Below, one piece after another: positions 39,928-48,566 of a DNA stretch of 64,000 nucleotides; position 1 is the first letter of the stretch, and every line of letters starts with the position of its first letter. This stretch comes from Vibrio mediterranei. Its GTDB lineage: Bacteria; Pseudomonadota; Gammaproteobacteria; Enterobacterales; Vibrionaceae. Under the pieces are notes generated by a model. That model saw only the letters and a program-made list of their open reading frames with translations, searched no databases and was not told the DNA's origin. The DNA lies in assembly GCF_900088415.1 (NCBI RefSeq), contig NZ_FLLQ01000003.1, positions 124,001-188,000 of the forward strand. The letters run 5' to 3'. A program made the position numbers and the translations under genes.

Positions 39928-40917
39928 TTATGACAACTCTTGCGATACAGCGATGGTGTCGCCATATAAGTGGCAGTTAGAAAAACGGTTCGGCTCAATT
40001 TGGCGTAACTTCGTTGGTACGCGAGTACATGTTTCATGAACGCGATCGCACCGTGCTTGGAAGCGGCAGCCTTGTGGAATCTCCAATAGGTTTAGTGGAT
40101 TACCTGGAATGCCCGTTAACTTGGTTTTAGGACCTGTTAAAGGAGGGAATGAACTTCCCAGCCCTTTTGTGTACGGGTGGTAGGGTGAATCTAAAATCTG
40201 TTGTGAAGGGGCAACTTCAATAAGCTCACCGGAATACATGATCCCAATGCGATCTGAGAACTCCACCATAAGTGAAATGTCGTGGGTGATGAACAAGATC
40301 GAAAATCCAAACTCCTCTTTGAGGGCATAGATCTTTTGCAGAATCTCACGCTGTACAACCACATCAAGCGCAGTGGTTGGCTCATCCATGATGATCATTT
40401 TCGGGTTGAGGGCGAGAGCAATCGCAATCACTAAGCGCTGGCGCATACCACCAGAAAACTGGTGCGGGTAGTCGTTTAGACGGCTCGGATGAATATCAAC
40501 AATCTCCAATAAGCCTTGAGCACGTCTTACGGCCTGTTCACGAGTCATATTGGTATGGCGCATAATAACGTCACAGAACTGCTCTTCCATGGTAAGTACA
40601 GGGTTCAAAGCATTCATGGCGCTTTGGAATACCATAGACATTTGGCTCCAGCGGAAGGTTTGCATACGATCATCACTGTATTGAAGGATATCTTCGCCAT
40701 TGAAGATCACTTCTCCACCTGAAATAAACGCGGGTGGCTTGTGCAAGCGCATTAGTGAGAAGGCAACGGTTGATTTGCCACAACCAGATTCCCCTGCAAG
40801 ACCAAACACTTCGCCTTTACCGATATCGAAACTAACATTGTTGCACGCTCGAACATCGCCTGCCTCAGTGATGTAATCTACGCACAAATTGCGGACTGAA
40901 ATTAGTGGTTCTGACAT
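39928..40917 (-). CDS. Chitin-oligosaccharide ABC transporter, ATP-binding protein (OppD type)
   Basis: Partner ATPase of about 329 residues. Walker A is GESGCGKST, the signature is FSGGMRQRLVIAIAL and Walker B is MIIMDEPTTALD. The C-terminal extension has PQGCRFQARCDRVHETC. I chose the ATG at 40917 (MSEPLISVRNL) over upstream alternatives because it fits the family start. The preceding permease gene ends 3 bp upstream, so the genes are tightly coupled. Confidence 0.93.
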   Translation of the reverse strand: MSEPLISVRNLCVDYITEAGDVRACNNVSFDIGKGEVFGLAGESGCGKSTVAFSLMRLHKPPAFISGGEVIFNGEDILQYSDDRMQTFRWSQMSMVFQSAMNALNPVLTMEEQFCDVIMRHTNMTREQAVRRAQGLLEIVDIHPSRLNDYPHQFSGGMRQRLVIAIALALNPKMIIMDEPTTALDVVVQREILQKIYALKEEFGFSILFITHDISLMVEFSDRIGIMYSGELIEVAPSQQILDSPYHPYTKGLGSSFPPLTGPKTKLTGIPGNPLNLLEIPQGCRFQARCDRVHETCTRVPTKLRQIEPNRFSNCHLYGDTIAVSQELS

Positions 40918-40919
40918 GA

Positions 40920-41945
40920 TTAACGATCTCCGCTCCAAAGTGCATTTTGTGGCGCGACTTGTACTTCGCGTTCCTGTTTGTCTTGTTCTGCGATTTTCTT
41001 CCAGCGTTTAAGGCCTTTGTGAGAACGAAGTTGCGGGTTGGCAATTTCATCAACGGCAAAGTTAAGCAGTGCTAAGCCGGTAACAAGAAGAGTCAACGCG
41101 ATACATGGAGCTAGAATTTCCCACCATGCGCCAATCAGCATGGCTGAGGAAGTTTGAACGTTATAAAGCATGATGCCCCAGCTGATGGTGTTTGGATCGC
41201 CCATTCCCAAGAAAGAGATAATGGCTTCCATCAAGATGGCGTAAGACACTGAGCCGATGAAACTTGCACCAACAATTGAGATTAGGTTTGGTAGCAGCTC
41301 AACAAAAATGATGCGTAGTCGTGATTCACCAAGTACTTCAGCCGCTTTTACGAACTCTTTTTCTCGAAGTGATAAGGTTTGTGCACGAATAACCCTTGCT
41401 CCCCATGCCCAAGAGATGGAGGCAATAACGACCGCGATGGTCATTGGCCCCGCCTCACCAACGAAAGCGGCAACAACAAAGAGAAGAGGCCAGGGCGGAA
41501 TCACCAGCATGATGTTCATTGCCGAGGTCAGTACACTATCAACACGGCCGCCAAAGTAACCCGCGGAAATTCCGATTACCGTGGCTAACACGCATACGAT
41601 TAGGCCAGCACTAAAACCCACCATCAGTGATACGCGAGCGCCGTAAGCTACTTGAGACCATACATCACGCCCCATACGCGTGGTTCCCAATACATGATCT
41701 GCCTTTTTCGACATGAGTAACGTTCTACGATCATCCGCTAGATTTTGCGCTACCCAGCCGTCTGGGTTAGCTTGCGCTAACTTAACCACCGCTGATGGGT
41801 ATTCGTGAGGGTTACCCGTACGCTTGTCTGGTGCATGTTTGGTGACTAGAGGTGCGGCAATGGCCACAAACATAAATAAGCCGATGATGATAAGTCCGAT
41901 ACGCGCAGTGGTGTTGCGCCAAACTAAAGAGAGAAAACCGTTCAT
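40920..41945 (-). CDS. Chitin-oligosaccharide ABC transporter, permease (DppC type)
   Basis: Inner-membrane permease of 341 residues with about six helices. The OppC-type N-terminal domain (RNTTARIGLIIIGLFMFVAI) is followed by the transport domain with the conserved loop FVKAAEVLGESRLRIIFVELLPN. A basic C-terminal tail follows the last helix. The gene starts 2 bp after the end of the DppB-type gene, so the two permeases are co-translated. Confidence 0.93.
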   Translation of the reverse strand: MNGFLSLVWRNTTARIGLIIIGLFMFVAIAAPLVTKHAPDKRTGNPHEYPSAVVKLAQANPDGWVAQNLADDRRTLLMSKKADHVLGTTRMGRDVWSQVAYGARVSLMVGFSAGLIVCVLATVIGISAGYFGGRVDSVLTSAMNIMLVIPPWPLLFVVAAFVGEAGPMTIAVVIASISWAWGARVIRAQTLSLREKEFVKAAEVLGESRLRIIFVELLPNLISIVGASFIGSVSYAILMEAIISFLGMGDPNTISWGIMLYNVQTSSAMLIGAWWEILAPCIALTLLVTGLALLNFAVDEIANPQLRSHKGLKRWKKIAEQDKQEREVQVAPQNALWSGDR

Positions 41946-41947
41946 GA

Positions 41948-42934
41948 CTATTTTCCTCCTTTGCGTAGACGTGGGTCTAGCACGACATACAACATGTCTG
42001 CAGCTAAGTTAAAGAACAGCATAAAGAGCGTCATAATAAGAAGTTGTCCTTGCAGTACTTGATAGTCACGAGCATGAATTGCATTCAGCATGACACTGCC
42101 AAGTCCCGGATAGTTGAAGATGATTTCGACGATTAACTGACCACCTATCGCCATACCCAACGCCATAGAAAGCGCAGTGACACTTGGTAGGAGCGCATTA
42201 CGCGCTGCGTAGTTGAATACCACGCGGTTTTCACTTAAGCCCTTACCGCGAGCCATGGTGATGTAGTCTTCTCCCAACAAGTTGATCATGTTGTTACGCA
42301 TGTTCACTAGAAAGCCGCCGATTTGAATGATTGTGGCGCAGAAAAGGGGAAGCGCTGCGTGATAAAGCATATCTTTGATAAATGCCCAGCTTGTCCATTC
42401 AGGAATGGTGCCTGGGGTATACGCATAGCCCGTAGGAAACCATTTCAGGCCTATCGCAAAGATGAACATAGCTAACATGGCAATAACCACAGGTGGAATC
42501 GCCTGAATAATGAGCATTCCAGGAGTAACGAATGTGTCGAAACGAGAACCGCGCTTCCAAGCTGCGAAAATACCAAGAACCGAGCCGATAGAGAAAGACA
42601 TCACGACAGCGGTGCCCGCCAGAAACAGTGACCAACCGAATGCGCCGCCTAACAGCTCACTGACGGTTAATGGGAAGAACTGAACCGAAACACCAAGCTC
42701 CCAACTTAAAATGTTCTTCATGTACGTTAGATATTGAACGAATAAATTACCGTCAACAAAGCCCAGCAGCTCTCTCATTGCTGCAATACGCTCTGGTGTA
42801 ATTTGCACCGTTGTATGAGCGAACATCATAGTGACCGGATCGCCCGGCATCGCCCTTGGAATAATAAAGTTGATAGTAGCCGCAACTAATAGTGCTACTG
42901 CATATAATGACAAACGTCTTAAAAAATAACCCAT
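41948..42934 (-). CDS. Chitin-oligosaccharide ABC transporter, permease (DppB type)
   Basis: Inner-membrane permease of 328 residues with six or so helices. The start MGYFLRRLSLYAVALLVAATINF is a typical DppB first helix, followed by PGDPV. The permease loop DYITMARGKGLSENRVVFNYAARNALLP contains the conserved Gly used to contact the ATPase. It follows the binding-protein gene after 149 bp that carry a hairpin. Confidence 0.93.
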   Translation of the reverse strand: MGYFLRRLSLYAVALLVAATINFIIPRAMPGDPVTMMFAHTTVQITPERIAAMRELLGFVDGNLFVQYLTYMKNILSWELGVSVQFFPLTVSELLGGAFGWSLFLAGTAVVMSFSIGSVLGIFAAWKRGSRFDTFVTPGMLIIQAIPPVVIAMLAMFIFAIGLKWFPTGYAYTPGTIPEWTSWAFIKDMLYHAALPLFCATIIQIGGFLVNMRNNMINLLGEDYITMARGKGLSENRVVFNYAARNALLPSVTALSMALGMAIGGQLIVEIIFNYPGLGSVMLNAIHARDYQVLQGQLLIMTLFMLFFNLAADMLYVVLDPRLRKGGK

Positions 42935-43049
42935 AACTCACACCTTAATTACCCAGCTTTTCCTTTGCTGGCTACGCCGCCTCCAAATTAGAGACGAGCA
43001 ATCCCCTGACGACGAGCGCCAAACATCAAATAGACATAGAAAGGGGAAG

Positions 43050-43073
43050 AAAGCGGCACGGATGTACCGCTTT
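43050..43073 (-). terminator. Hairpin after the binding-protein gene
   Basis: AAGCGG and CCGCTT pair around an imperfect loop within the 149-bp gap downstream of the binding-protein gene. On the minus strand CTTCCCC follows, so termination would be partial and could raise binding-protein mRNA relative to the rest of the operon. Confidence 0.45.
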
Positions 43074-43083
43074 TAGTTTGTGT

Positions 43084-44766
43084 TTACTTAACTGGTTTTA
43101 GGTCCAGTACGTGTAGTAGACGCTCTGGAATACCTGCCCAGATATTTGGACGACCTTTAGGATTTTGCTCATTCCACCAACCCGCAAAACGAGTGGTGTT
43201 GTATTGGTACATATAAGCACCTGACATCACTGGAATAGTGACTTGGTCTTGAGCAATGATCTTCTGGATGCCATGAGCAATTTCTAGCTGCTCATCTTTA
43301 TCTGCCGTCTTGTAGAAGCTATTTAGCAAGTTATCTAGCTCAGCATTCTTGTAGAAGTGCATTGCAAAGCGAGGCATACCGTCACCAGCTTGAAGCGTAG
43401 AGTTATAACCTGAGTTCCAATACGTGTATGGATCTGCACCGTGGAAGTAGTTGGTATAAGCGACGTCGTAGTTACCTTCTAACATTGCTTGATTATAAAC
43501 AGAGAAATCAGGCGTACGAGCTTTGGCTTTGATGCCCGCTTCAGCTAGTTGCTCTACAGCAAGTTGAACCGTGTTGTTAAAATCTGTCCAGCCGTTAGGT
43601 GATTGGATAAAGAGCTCAAATGATTTACCTGATGGAGTGTCTACAAAGCCATCGCCATTCACATCTTTAAAGCCTGCTTTTTCTAGCAATGCTTTTGCAC
43701 CGTCAACATCGTAGCTGTTGTAGCCTTTGTATTTATTGTGAATCGCTTCGTCAGACCAAGTGGCGAATGCGTAGCCAAGGCCAGAAGCGAAGTCATTCAC
43801 AGTACCGCCGCCATAGAAGGCGATGTCGATGATAGTTTGACGGTCAAGAGCCATTGAGAATGCACGACGGAAGTCGACGTTAGTAAGGGCCTCTTTTTTC
43901 GCAGCGTCATGGTTTTTGAAGTTAACAACAAATGCTTGTGTACCCGCTGGTGGATACCAGTATTGATGGTTTGGAGAAGCGGCAGCATAAGTGCGGTCGA
44001 TGTCAGGAATGAACGATGATGTCCAATCCATTTCTGAGTTAACAACTTTGCCTAGGAACTGGTCGTTGTTAGCAATTTGTGGAACACGCAGACAATCAAC
44101 CTCTAGGTTGTCGTTGTCCCAGTAGTTAGGATTACGACATTGAACGTATAGCTGTGGAGTGAATGTATCGATCTCAGTAAATGGACCAGAACCTACAGGA
44201 TTTTCGTTAGTGAAGGTCGTTGGATCTTTAACGTCTTTCCACACGTGCTCAGGAACCACTGGCACTTTAACAATCTCGTATGGGACGTTAGAGTTTGCTT
44301 CTGTTAGATAGAACTTCACTTGGTAGTCATTCAGCTTTTCAACTTTCTCTACCCAAGAGTTGATGCCGCTTTGGTCTAGTGCTGGATTTTTCTGCACTAG
44401 ATTGAATGAGAATAGAACATCATCGGCGTCGAATGTTTCGCCGTCAGACCATTTCACACCTTTACGGATATCAAAGGTCACTGTTTTTAGGTCATCAGAC
44501 ATTTTGAAGCCTTCAGCCAAACGGAATACTGGTTTGTTGCCGTGCATTTCGTTGAAAACAACTAAAGGTTCGAATAGGAAATCTGTCGTAGTGTGTAGGT
44601 TGGTCGCACCCAGATAAGGGTTAAAGTTGCGTACAAAAGTGTTGAACTCTTTCGGGTGGATGGTCAGTTCGCTGCGTTCCGCTGCGACGGTAACAGAGCT
44701 AAAACCTGTTACTGAGGTTGCGATAATTGCTGTCGCTAGTGCTGTTTTTTTAATATGCGCAAGCAT
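43084..44766 (-). CDS. Chitin-oligosaccharide-binding protein CBP
   Basis: Periplasmic solute-binding protein (SBP family 5) of 560 residues. The signal peptide ends near SVTVAAERSELTIHP. The fold shows the typical KGVKWSDGETFDADDVLFSFN stretch near the N-terminal third. In V. cholerae the orthologous CBP binds (GlcNAc)n and also interacts with the sensor kinase ChiS to control chitin-utilisation genes. It is the first gene of the operon and its promoter must lie in the long gap upstream. Confidence 0.93.
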   Translation of the reverse strand: MLAHIKKTALATAIIATSVTGFSSVTVAAERSELTIHPKEFNTFVRNFNPYLGATNLHTTTDFLFEPLVVFNEMHGNKPVFRLAEGFKMSDDLKTVTFDIRKGVKWSDGETFDADDVLFSFNLVQKNPALDQSGINSWVEKVEKLNDYQVKFYLTEANSNVPYEIVKVPVVPEHVWKDVKDPTTFTNENPVGSGPFTEIDTFTPQLYVQCRNPNYWDNDNLEVDCLRVPQIANNDQFLGKVVNSEMDWTSSFIPDIDRTYAAASPNHQYWYPPAGTQAFVVNFKNHDAAKKEALTNVDFRRAFSMALDRQTIIDIAFYGGGTVNDFASGLGYAFATWSDEAIHNKYKGYNSYDVDGAKALLEKAGFKDVNGDGFVDTPSGKSFELFIQSPNGWTDFNNTVQLAVEQLAEAGIKAKARTPDFSVYNQAMLEGNYDVAYTNYFHGADPYTYWNSGYNSTLQAGDGMPRFAMHFYKNAELDNLLNSFYKTADKDEQLEIAHGIQKIIAQDQVTIPVMSGAYMYQYNTTRFAGWWNEQNPKGRPNIWAGIPERLLHVLDLKPVK

Positions 44767-44935
44767 AGCTATTCCTTACTATTTGCTTTTGTTTCACTGG
44801 AAGGTAAGCCTACCTTCCTCACATTGTGCTAAAGCCTACCTCTTAATATGTGTCCTAAAGAGTGGCCTGTAGGCCTTAGGCGTTATTAAGAAAACACCTT
44901 AAAAGATAATTTATCAATTACTGTTCCCGTTAAAA

Positions 44936-44974
44936 ACGTCAAAATAGTATTTTGACACGTCAAAAACGTCAAAA
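44936..44974 (-). promoter_or_regulatory. ACGTCAAAA repeats upstream of the chitin operon
   Basis: ACGTCAAAA occurs at 44936-44944, 44957-44965 and 44966-44974; an inverted TTTTGAC at 44950-44956 faces the second copy to make TTTTGAC-AC-GTCAAAA. Copies one and two are 21 bp apart, two helical turns. They lie 170-210 bp upstream of the binding-protein ATG. They are candidate sites for the operon's activator (ChiS in V. cholerae), unproven. Confidence 0.5.
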
Positions 44975-45115
44975 ACCGATAGTTGTGAGTGTTTTTTGAA
45001 CAGGTTTAGTGGTGGGTAAATATCACGTTTTTAAGTGGTAGTAATATGGTTTGTTAGTGGTTACAAACTAGATATGTCTTTATTTACATGGCCTTGGGTT
45101 TGGTTTTAGATTGGC

Positions 45116-45131
45116 TGTGACTGTGATCACT
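45116..45131. promoter_or_regulatory. CRP-like site 1
   Basis: TGTGA-N6-TCACT matches the CRP consensus TGTGA-N6-TCACA with one mismatch. It is about 350 bp upstream of the binding-protein ATG, far for direct activation unless the leader is long. Confidence 0.5.
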
Positions 45132-45181
45132 AGGTGAATTTAGACGTTAATTTTTAATGGAAAATTGAGTGGGCTATTTGT

Positions 45182-45197
45182 TGTGATTACTATCGCA
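45182..45197. promoter_or_regulatory. CRP-like site 2
   Basis: TGTGA-N6-TCGCA, one mismatch in the right half, 66 bp from site 1. Confidence 0.35.
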
Positions 45198-45276
45198 AAT
45201 TGATGAATAATCCATTATTTCGGCCGACCTTATCACGACGAATCCACTCAAATAGATTCGATTAATATGTTTCGTG

Positions 45277-45307
45277 ACACTTAATTTACGACGAGAAAAT
45301 TAAGTGT
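45277..45307. repeat. 11-bp inverted repeat in the intergenic region
   Basis: ACACTTAATTT (45277-45287) and AAATTAAGTGT (45297-45307) are perfectly complementary with a 9-base loop. No poly-T tract follows. It could be an RNA hairpin or a protein site. Confidence 0.45.
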
Positions 45308-45426
45308 TCTGCTCAACAGATGTTTTAGATCTACGTGGTCACTGGAGACTTAAGTAACATCAATAAAGAGAATTTTCGAACAGCAGAGGACTGCTTCTGT
45401 ATGTGAGGGAAAGTCTGTGTAAATGT

Positions 45427-45452
45427 GCCTGAGAGAAAAACTGCTCTCAGGC
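45427..45452 (-). terminator. Hairpin after the membrane-protein gene
   Basis: GCCTGAGAG and CTCTCAGGC (45427-45435 and 45444-45452) form a 9-bp stem with an 8-base loop, 10 bp beyond the stop codon. The tail on the minus strand is ACATTTA, a weak T-run. Confidence 0.5.
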
Positions 45453-45461
45453 GTTGGAGAA

Positions 45462-46157
45462 TTATTCGCTATGGAAGATCTGCTCGGTTTCTAATGACGT
45501 CATTTGTCTGATTTGGCGCCACAGGTAGTAGAAGATGCCAACCATCATCAACATACTTGGAATTGCGATTATAGGGTAGCTATATAGTGTGAGCTTACCA
45601 AGCTCCTCGTTAAACGCTGGTGTTCCTGCTGGGCTGGTAACAATCCATGTTGCTAAGAAATAGTTCATCGCTGAGGAAAAAGCAAAAGTACTAGCAAATA
45701 AGTAGTTTGAGGAGACTAAGCAACGTTCGAAGCCTTCGGTATTACCATTCTCATTCAAGCGCTGTTTGATTAATGACAGATTAAACACGCTGTCATTCAA
45801 AATCATCTTTTGCATGAATGGGTAACGAGTAAATGTTGAGCCTAGTACCGCTAAACCGATTAGGCCAGGAATCAGGGCTTCTTTAAAGGCCAACCAGCGC
45901 GTGTCTAGTTCCAATAGGCCTATACCACCAGTCAATAGGACGCTCACGAAGCCTAGCGCAGCGATAAAGTTAAACTTATTATTGCGGATTAGGTCCATGC
46001 CACCGTACACGACAGGGAAGAGTAAAGCGACAACCAACGCCATGGTCGTCCCTAGGTGTTCATCACCGCTGAATTTCATCAAAATGAAGGACGGGATGAA
46101 AACGTTAAATAGGATTTCAAATAGGGGATTCGACTTTTTAGCCGTCGTGTTATTCAT
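45462..46157 (-). CDS. Membrane protein, possibly VC0807-like
   Basis: Protein of 231 residues with five or six hydrophobic segments (about 14-30, 37-55, 63-82, 90-108, 150-172 and 195-213) separated by short charged loops. No enzymatic motif is visible. The arrangement PLFEILFNVFIPSFILMKF with early helices resembles uncharacterised Vibrio membrane proteins of the VC0807 type, distantly like septation protein A. That assignment is from memory of the pattern and is uncertain. It is a single gene between the chitin operon and tRNA-Ile, and its job cannot be inferred from context. Confidence 0.7.
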   Translation of the reverse strand: MNNTTAKKSNPLFEILFNVFIPSFILMKFSGDEHLGTTMALVVALLFPVVYGGMDLIRNNKFNFIAALGFVSVLLTGGIGLLELDTRWLAFKEALIPGLIGLAVLGSTFTRYPFMQKMILNDSVFNLSLIKQRLNENGNTEGFERCLVSSNYLFASTFAFSSAMNYFLATWIVTSPAGTPAFNEELGKLTLYSYPIIAIPSMLMMVGIFYYLWRQIRQMTSLETEQIFHSE

Positions 46158-46361
46158 AATATCTTTCAGACTCTACTTTATTGACTGCTAACTACACGTT
46201 GCAAGGCAGTGTTCAACGCCAAGAAGCAAGTGTAAAGCGTTAACTGGTGAAGTTATGTAACGATATATTAACTAGCAGGGTTTCGATGCTCATTTGATAA
46301 CGTTACTCGCTTAGCGTATTGAGTGCTAGTAGTAATTGTTTAGTACGACGGAAAAACGAAA

Positions 46362-46389
46362 AAGGCGCATGGATTTCTCCATGCGCCTT
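46362..46389 (-). terminator. Terminator of the tRNA gene
   Basis: AAGGCGCATGGA (46362-46373) pairs with TCCATGCGCCTT (46378-46389) around a 4-base loop. On the minus strand this is followed by TTTCGTTTTTCC, a good rho-independent terminator 10 bp after the tRNA end. Confidence 0.85.
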
Positions 46390-46398
46390 CTCTAAATT

Positions 46399-46474
46399 TG
46401 GTGGCCCCTCGCAGACTTGAACTGCGGACCAATCGATTATGAGTCGACTGCTCTAACCACTGAGCTAAGGGGCC
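46399..46474 (-). tRNA. ileX: tRNA-Ile2 (anticodon CAU, lysidine-modified)
   Basis: 76 nt with an encoded CCA end. The acceptor stem is GGCCCCT/AGGGGCC, the D-loop starts TAGCTCAGTGGTTAGAGCA and the anticodon loop ACTCATAATC holds CAU. The T-arm is GCAGTTCAAGTCTGC. The CAU anticodon with this body matches E. coli ileX rather than an elongator or initiator Met tRNA; the C would be modified to lysidine to read AUA. E. coli ileX also lies next to rpoD. Confidence 0.93.
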
Positions 46475-46486
46475 GATAGGTGGATG

Positions 46487-46515
46487 ATTATAGGGGAAGG
46501 GACGCTGGGTGTCTA
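46487..46515 (-). promoter_or_regulatory. Sigma-70 promoter of the tRNA gene
   Basis: On the minus strand TAGACA (46515-46510) and TATAAT (46492-46487) are separated by 17 bp. The start would be near 46480, with only a few bases of 5' leader. Confidence 0.75.
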
Positions 46516-46570
46516 GACGCAATAAGGGGTAATTGCGCTTGCTTTTTAATCACTTAAACCGCATAAAACA

Positions 46571-46598
46571 AAAAAGGTGAGCTAGTGCTCACCTTTTT
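46571..46598. terminator. Terminator after rpoD
   Basis: AAAAAGGTGAGC (46571-46582), loop TAGT and GCTCACCTTTTT form a 12-bp stem with T-rich ends in both directions, 18 bp beyond the rpoD stop. Confidence 0.9.
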
Positions 46599-46615
46599 GC
46601 TAAATTGCTTACGAA

Positions 46616-48466
46616 TTACTCGTCAAGGAAGCTGCGCAGGGTCTCTGAGCGGCTTGGGTGACGCAGTTTACGTAGTGCTTTCGCTTCGATCTGACGGATA
46701 CGCTCACGCGTTACGTCGAACTGTTTACCCACTTCTTCTAGAGTGTGGTCAGTGTTCATATCGATACCGAAACGCATGCGTAATACTTTTGCTTCACGAG
46801 GAGTAAGACCTGCTAGCACGTCTTTAGTCGCCACTCGTAGGCTAGTCATTGTTGCTGAATCAACAGGCAGCTCTAGAGTAGTATCCTCAATGAAATCACC
46901 TAGATGCGAATCTTCGTCGTCACCAATTGGTGTCTCCATAGAGATAGGCTCTTTAGCGATTTTTAGTACTTTACGAATCTTATCTTCCGGCATTTGCATA
47001 CGTTCTGCCAACTCTTCTGGAAGAGGCTCACGGCCCATTTCTTGAAGCATTTGGCGAGAAATACGGTTCAGCTTGTTGATCGTTTCGATCATATGCACTG
47101 GAATACGGATGGTACGAGCTTGGTCTGCGATGGAGCGAGTGATTGCCTGACGGATCCACCATGTCGCATAAGTTGAGAACTTATAACCGCGGCGATATTC
47201 AAACTTATCTACTGCTTTCATTAGACCGATGTTACCTTCTTGGATCAGATCCAAGAACTGTAGACCGCGGTTGGTGTACTTTTTAGCAATCGAAATTACG
47301 AGACGTAAGTTCGCTTCAACCATCTCTTTCTTCGCACGACGAGCTTTCGCTTCACCGATAGACATACGACGGCTGATGTCTTTGATGTTTTGAACAGAAA
47401 GCGATGTTTCTTCTTCAATGATGTCCAGTTTTTGAATCGAACGACGAATGTCATCTTCGTAACGTTTGATTTTCTCTGCGTAAGGCTTGTCAGAAGCAAG
47501 TACTTCATCTAGCCAAGCATCACTTGACTCATTACCAGTAAAGACGGCAATGAAAGACTTCTTAGGCATCTTACCGTATTCAACAGCTTGACGCATGATC
47601 AGACGCTCTTGAGTACGTACACGATCCATAGAAGTGCGCAATTCGTTCACTAGGTGATCAAATTGTTTTGGTGTCAGACGGAATTCTTTAAAGACTTCTT
47701 GGACCAACTCATGTGACTTAGCCACCTGTGGGCTGTCGTAACCATATTCGTTGATAACAAGTTGAAGGTCTTGATAGCTATTGCGAAGCGCTGTGAACTT
47801 CTCTAGAGCAAGTTCAGGGTCGATACCTGTATCTTCTTCCTCTTCCTCACTATCGTCATCTTCATCAGCGTCTTCGTCGTCTTCGTCTTCCAGATCTGCT
47901 TCAGAAAGCTCAGAACCGATGTGAGTCGCCGTTGGCGCTGTCGTTTCTTCTTCGTTTGGATCGACGAAGCCTGTGATTACGTCGGTAAGGCGAAGCTCTT
48001 CAGCTTGAACCTTGTCAAACTGTTCAAGAATATAAGGGATAGTGCCTGGGTATTCAGCTACAGAGCTTTGAACTTGGTTGATACCGTCTTCAATACGTTT
48101 CGCAATGTCGATCTCGCCTTCGCGAGTCAATAGCTCAACGGTACCCATTTCACGCATGTACATGCGCACTGGGTCAGTTGTACGGCCGATTTCACTTTCT
48201 ACACTTGAAAGCGCTGCAGCAGCAGCTTCGGCAGCATCTTCATCAGTGATGTTGTTGTCATCATTCAGAGCAAGGTCATCAGCATCAGGAGCAGTTTCTA
48301 CTACCTTAATACCCATGTCATTAATCATCTGAATAATATCTTCTACCTGTTCAGAATCGACGATTTCTTCAGGTAGGTGGTCATTTACTTCTGCGTAGGT
48401 CAGATAGCCTTGTTCCTTGCCCTTAATGACAAGTAATTTTAGCTGTGACTGCGGATTTTGGTCCAT
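46616..48466 (-). CDS. rpoD: RNA polymerase sigma factor RpoD (sigma-70)
   Basis: Housekeeping sigma factor of 616 residues. Region 1.1 is at the N-terminus; a highly acidic stretch ([20 protein letters not shown], near residues 190-212) marks the non-conserved region between 1.2 and 2. Region 2 holds [20 protein letters not shown] and [20 protein letters not shown]; region 4.2 is [23 protein letters not shown]. It is the last gene of the rpsU-yqeY-dnaG-rpoD order, an arrangement like the macromolecular-synthesis operon of E. coli but with yqeY inserted. Confidence 0.98.
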   Translation of the reverse strand: MDQNPQSQLKLLVIKGKEQGYLTYAEVNDHLPEEIVDSEQVEDIIQMINDMGIKVVETAPDADDLALNDDNNITDEDAAEAAAAALSSVESEIGRTTDPVRMYMREMGTVELLTREGEIDIAKRIEDGINQVQSSVAEYPGTIPYILEQFDKVQAEELRLTDVITGFVDPNEEETTAPTATHIGSELSEADLEDEDDEDADEDDDSEEEEEDTGIDPELALEKFTALRNSYQDLQLVINEYGYDSPQVAKSHELVQEVFKEFRLTPKQFDHLVNELRTSMDRVRTQERLIMRQAVEYGKMPKKSFIAVFTGNESSDAWLDEVLASDKPYAEKIKRYEDDIRRSIQKLDIIEEETSLSVQNIKDISRRMSIGEAKARRAKKEMVEANLRLVISIAKKYTNRGLQFLDLIQEGNIGLMKAVDKFEYRRGYKFSTYATWWIRQAITRSIADQARTIRIPVHMIETINKLNRISRQMLQEMGREPLPEELAERMQMPEDKIRKVLKIAKEPISMETPIGDDEDSHLGDFIEDTTLELPVDSATMTSLRVATKDVLAGLTPREAKVLRMRFGIDMNTDHTLEEVGKQFDVTRERIRQIEAKALRKLRHPSRSETLRSFLDE

Positions 48467-48566
48467 AGACGATATCCAACTTAAGATCTGGTGAAGGAAT
48501 TTTAGTATGCGAAATGCAAACCACTAATATTAACAAATTTATTCATTGCTGACTAACTGAATTGGG

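Larger units (their letters stand above)
44767..45461. other. 695-bp intergenic region, regulatory
   Basis: The gap between the binding-protein gene and the next minus-strand gene is unusually long for this window. It holds the three ACGTCAAAA repeats, two CRP-like sites, an 11-bp inverted repeat and an end-of-gene hairpin, each listed separately. I find no convincing coding frame in it and no clear -10/-35 pair for the operon. Confidence 0.7.

Noticed and set aside
44983..44991. SlmA-like half site
   Set aside because: Only half of a GTGAGT-type palindrome is present, so I do not call it a binding site.
46399..46474. tRNA-Ile as an integration site
   Set aside because: No integrase, no direct repeat of the tRNA 3' end and no foreign-looking genes were seen nearby.
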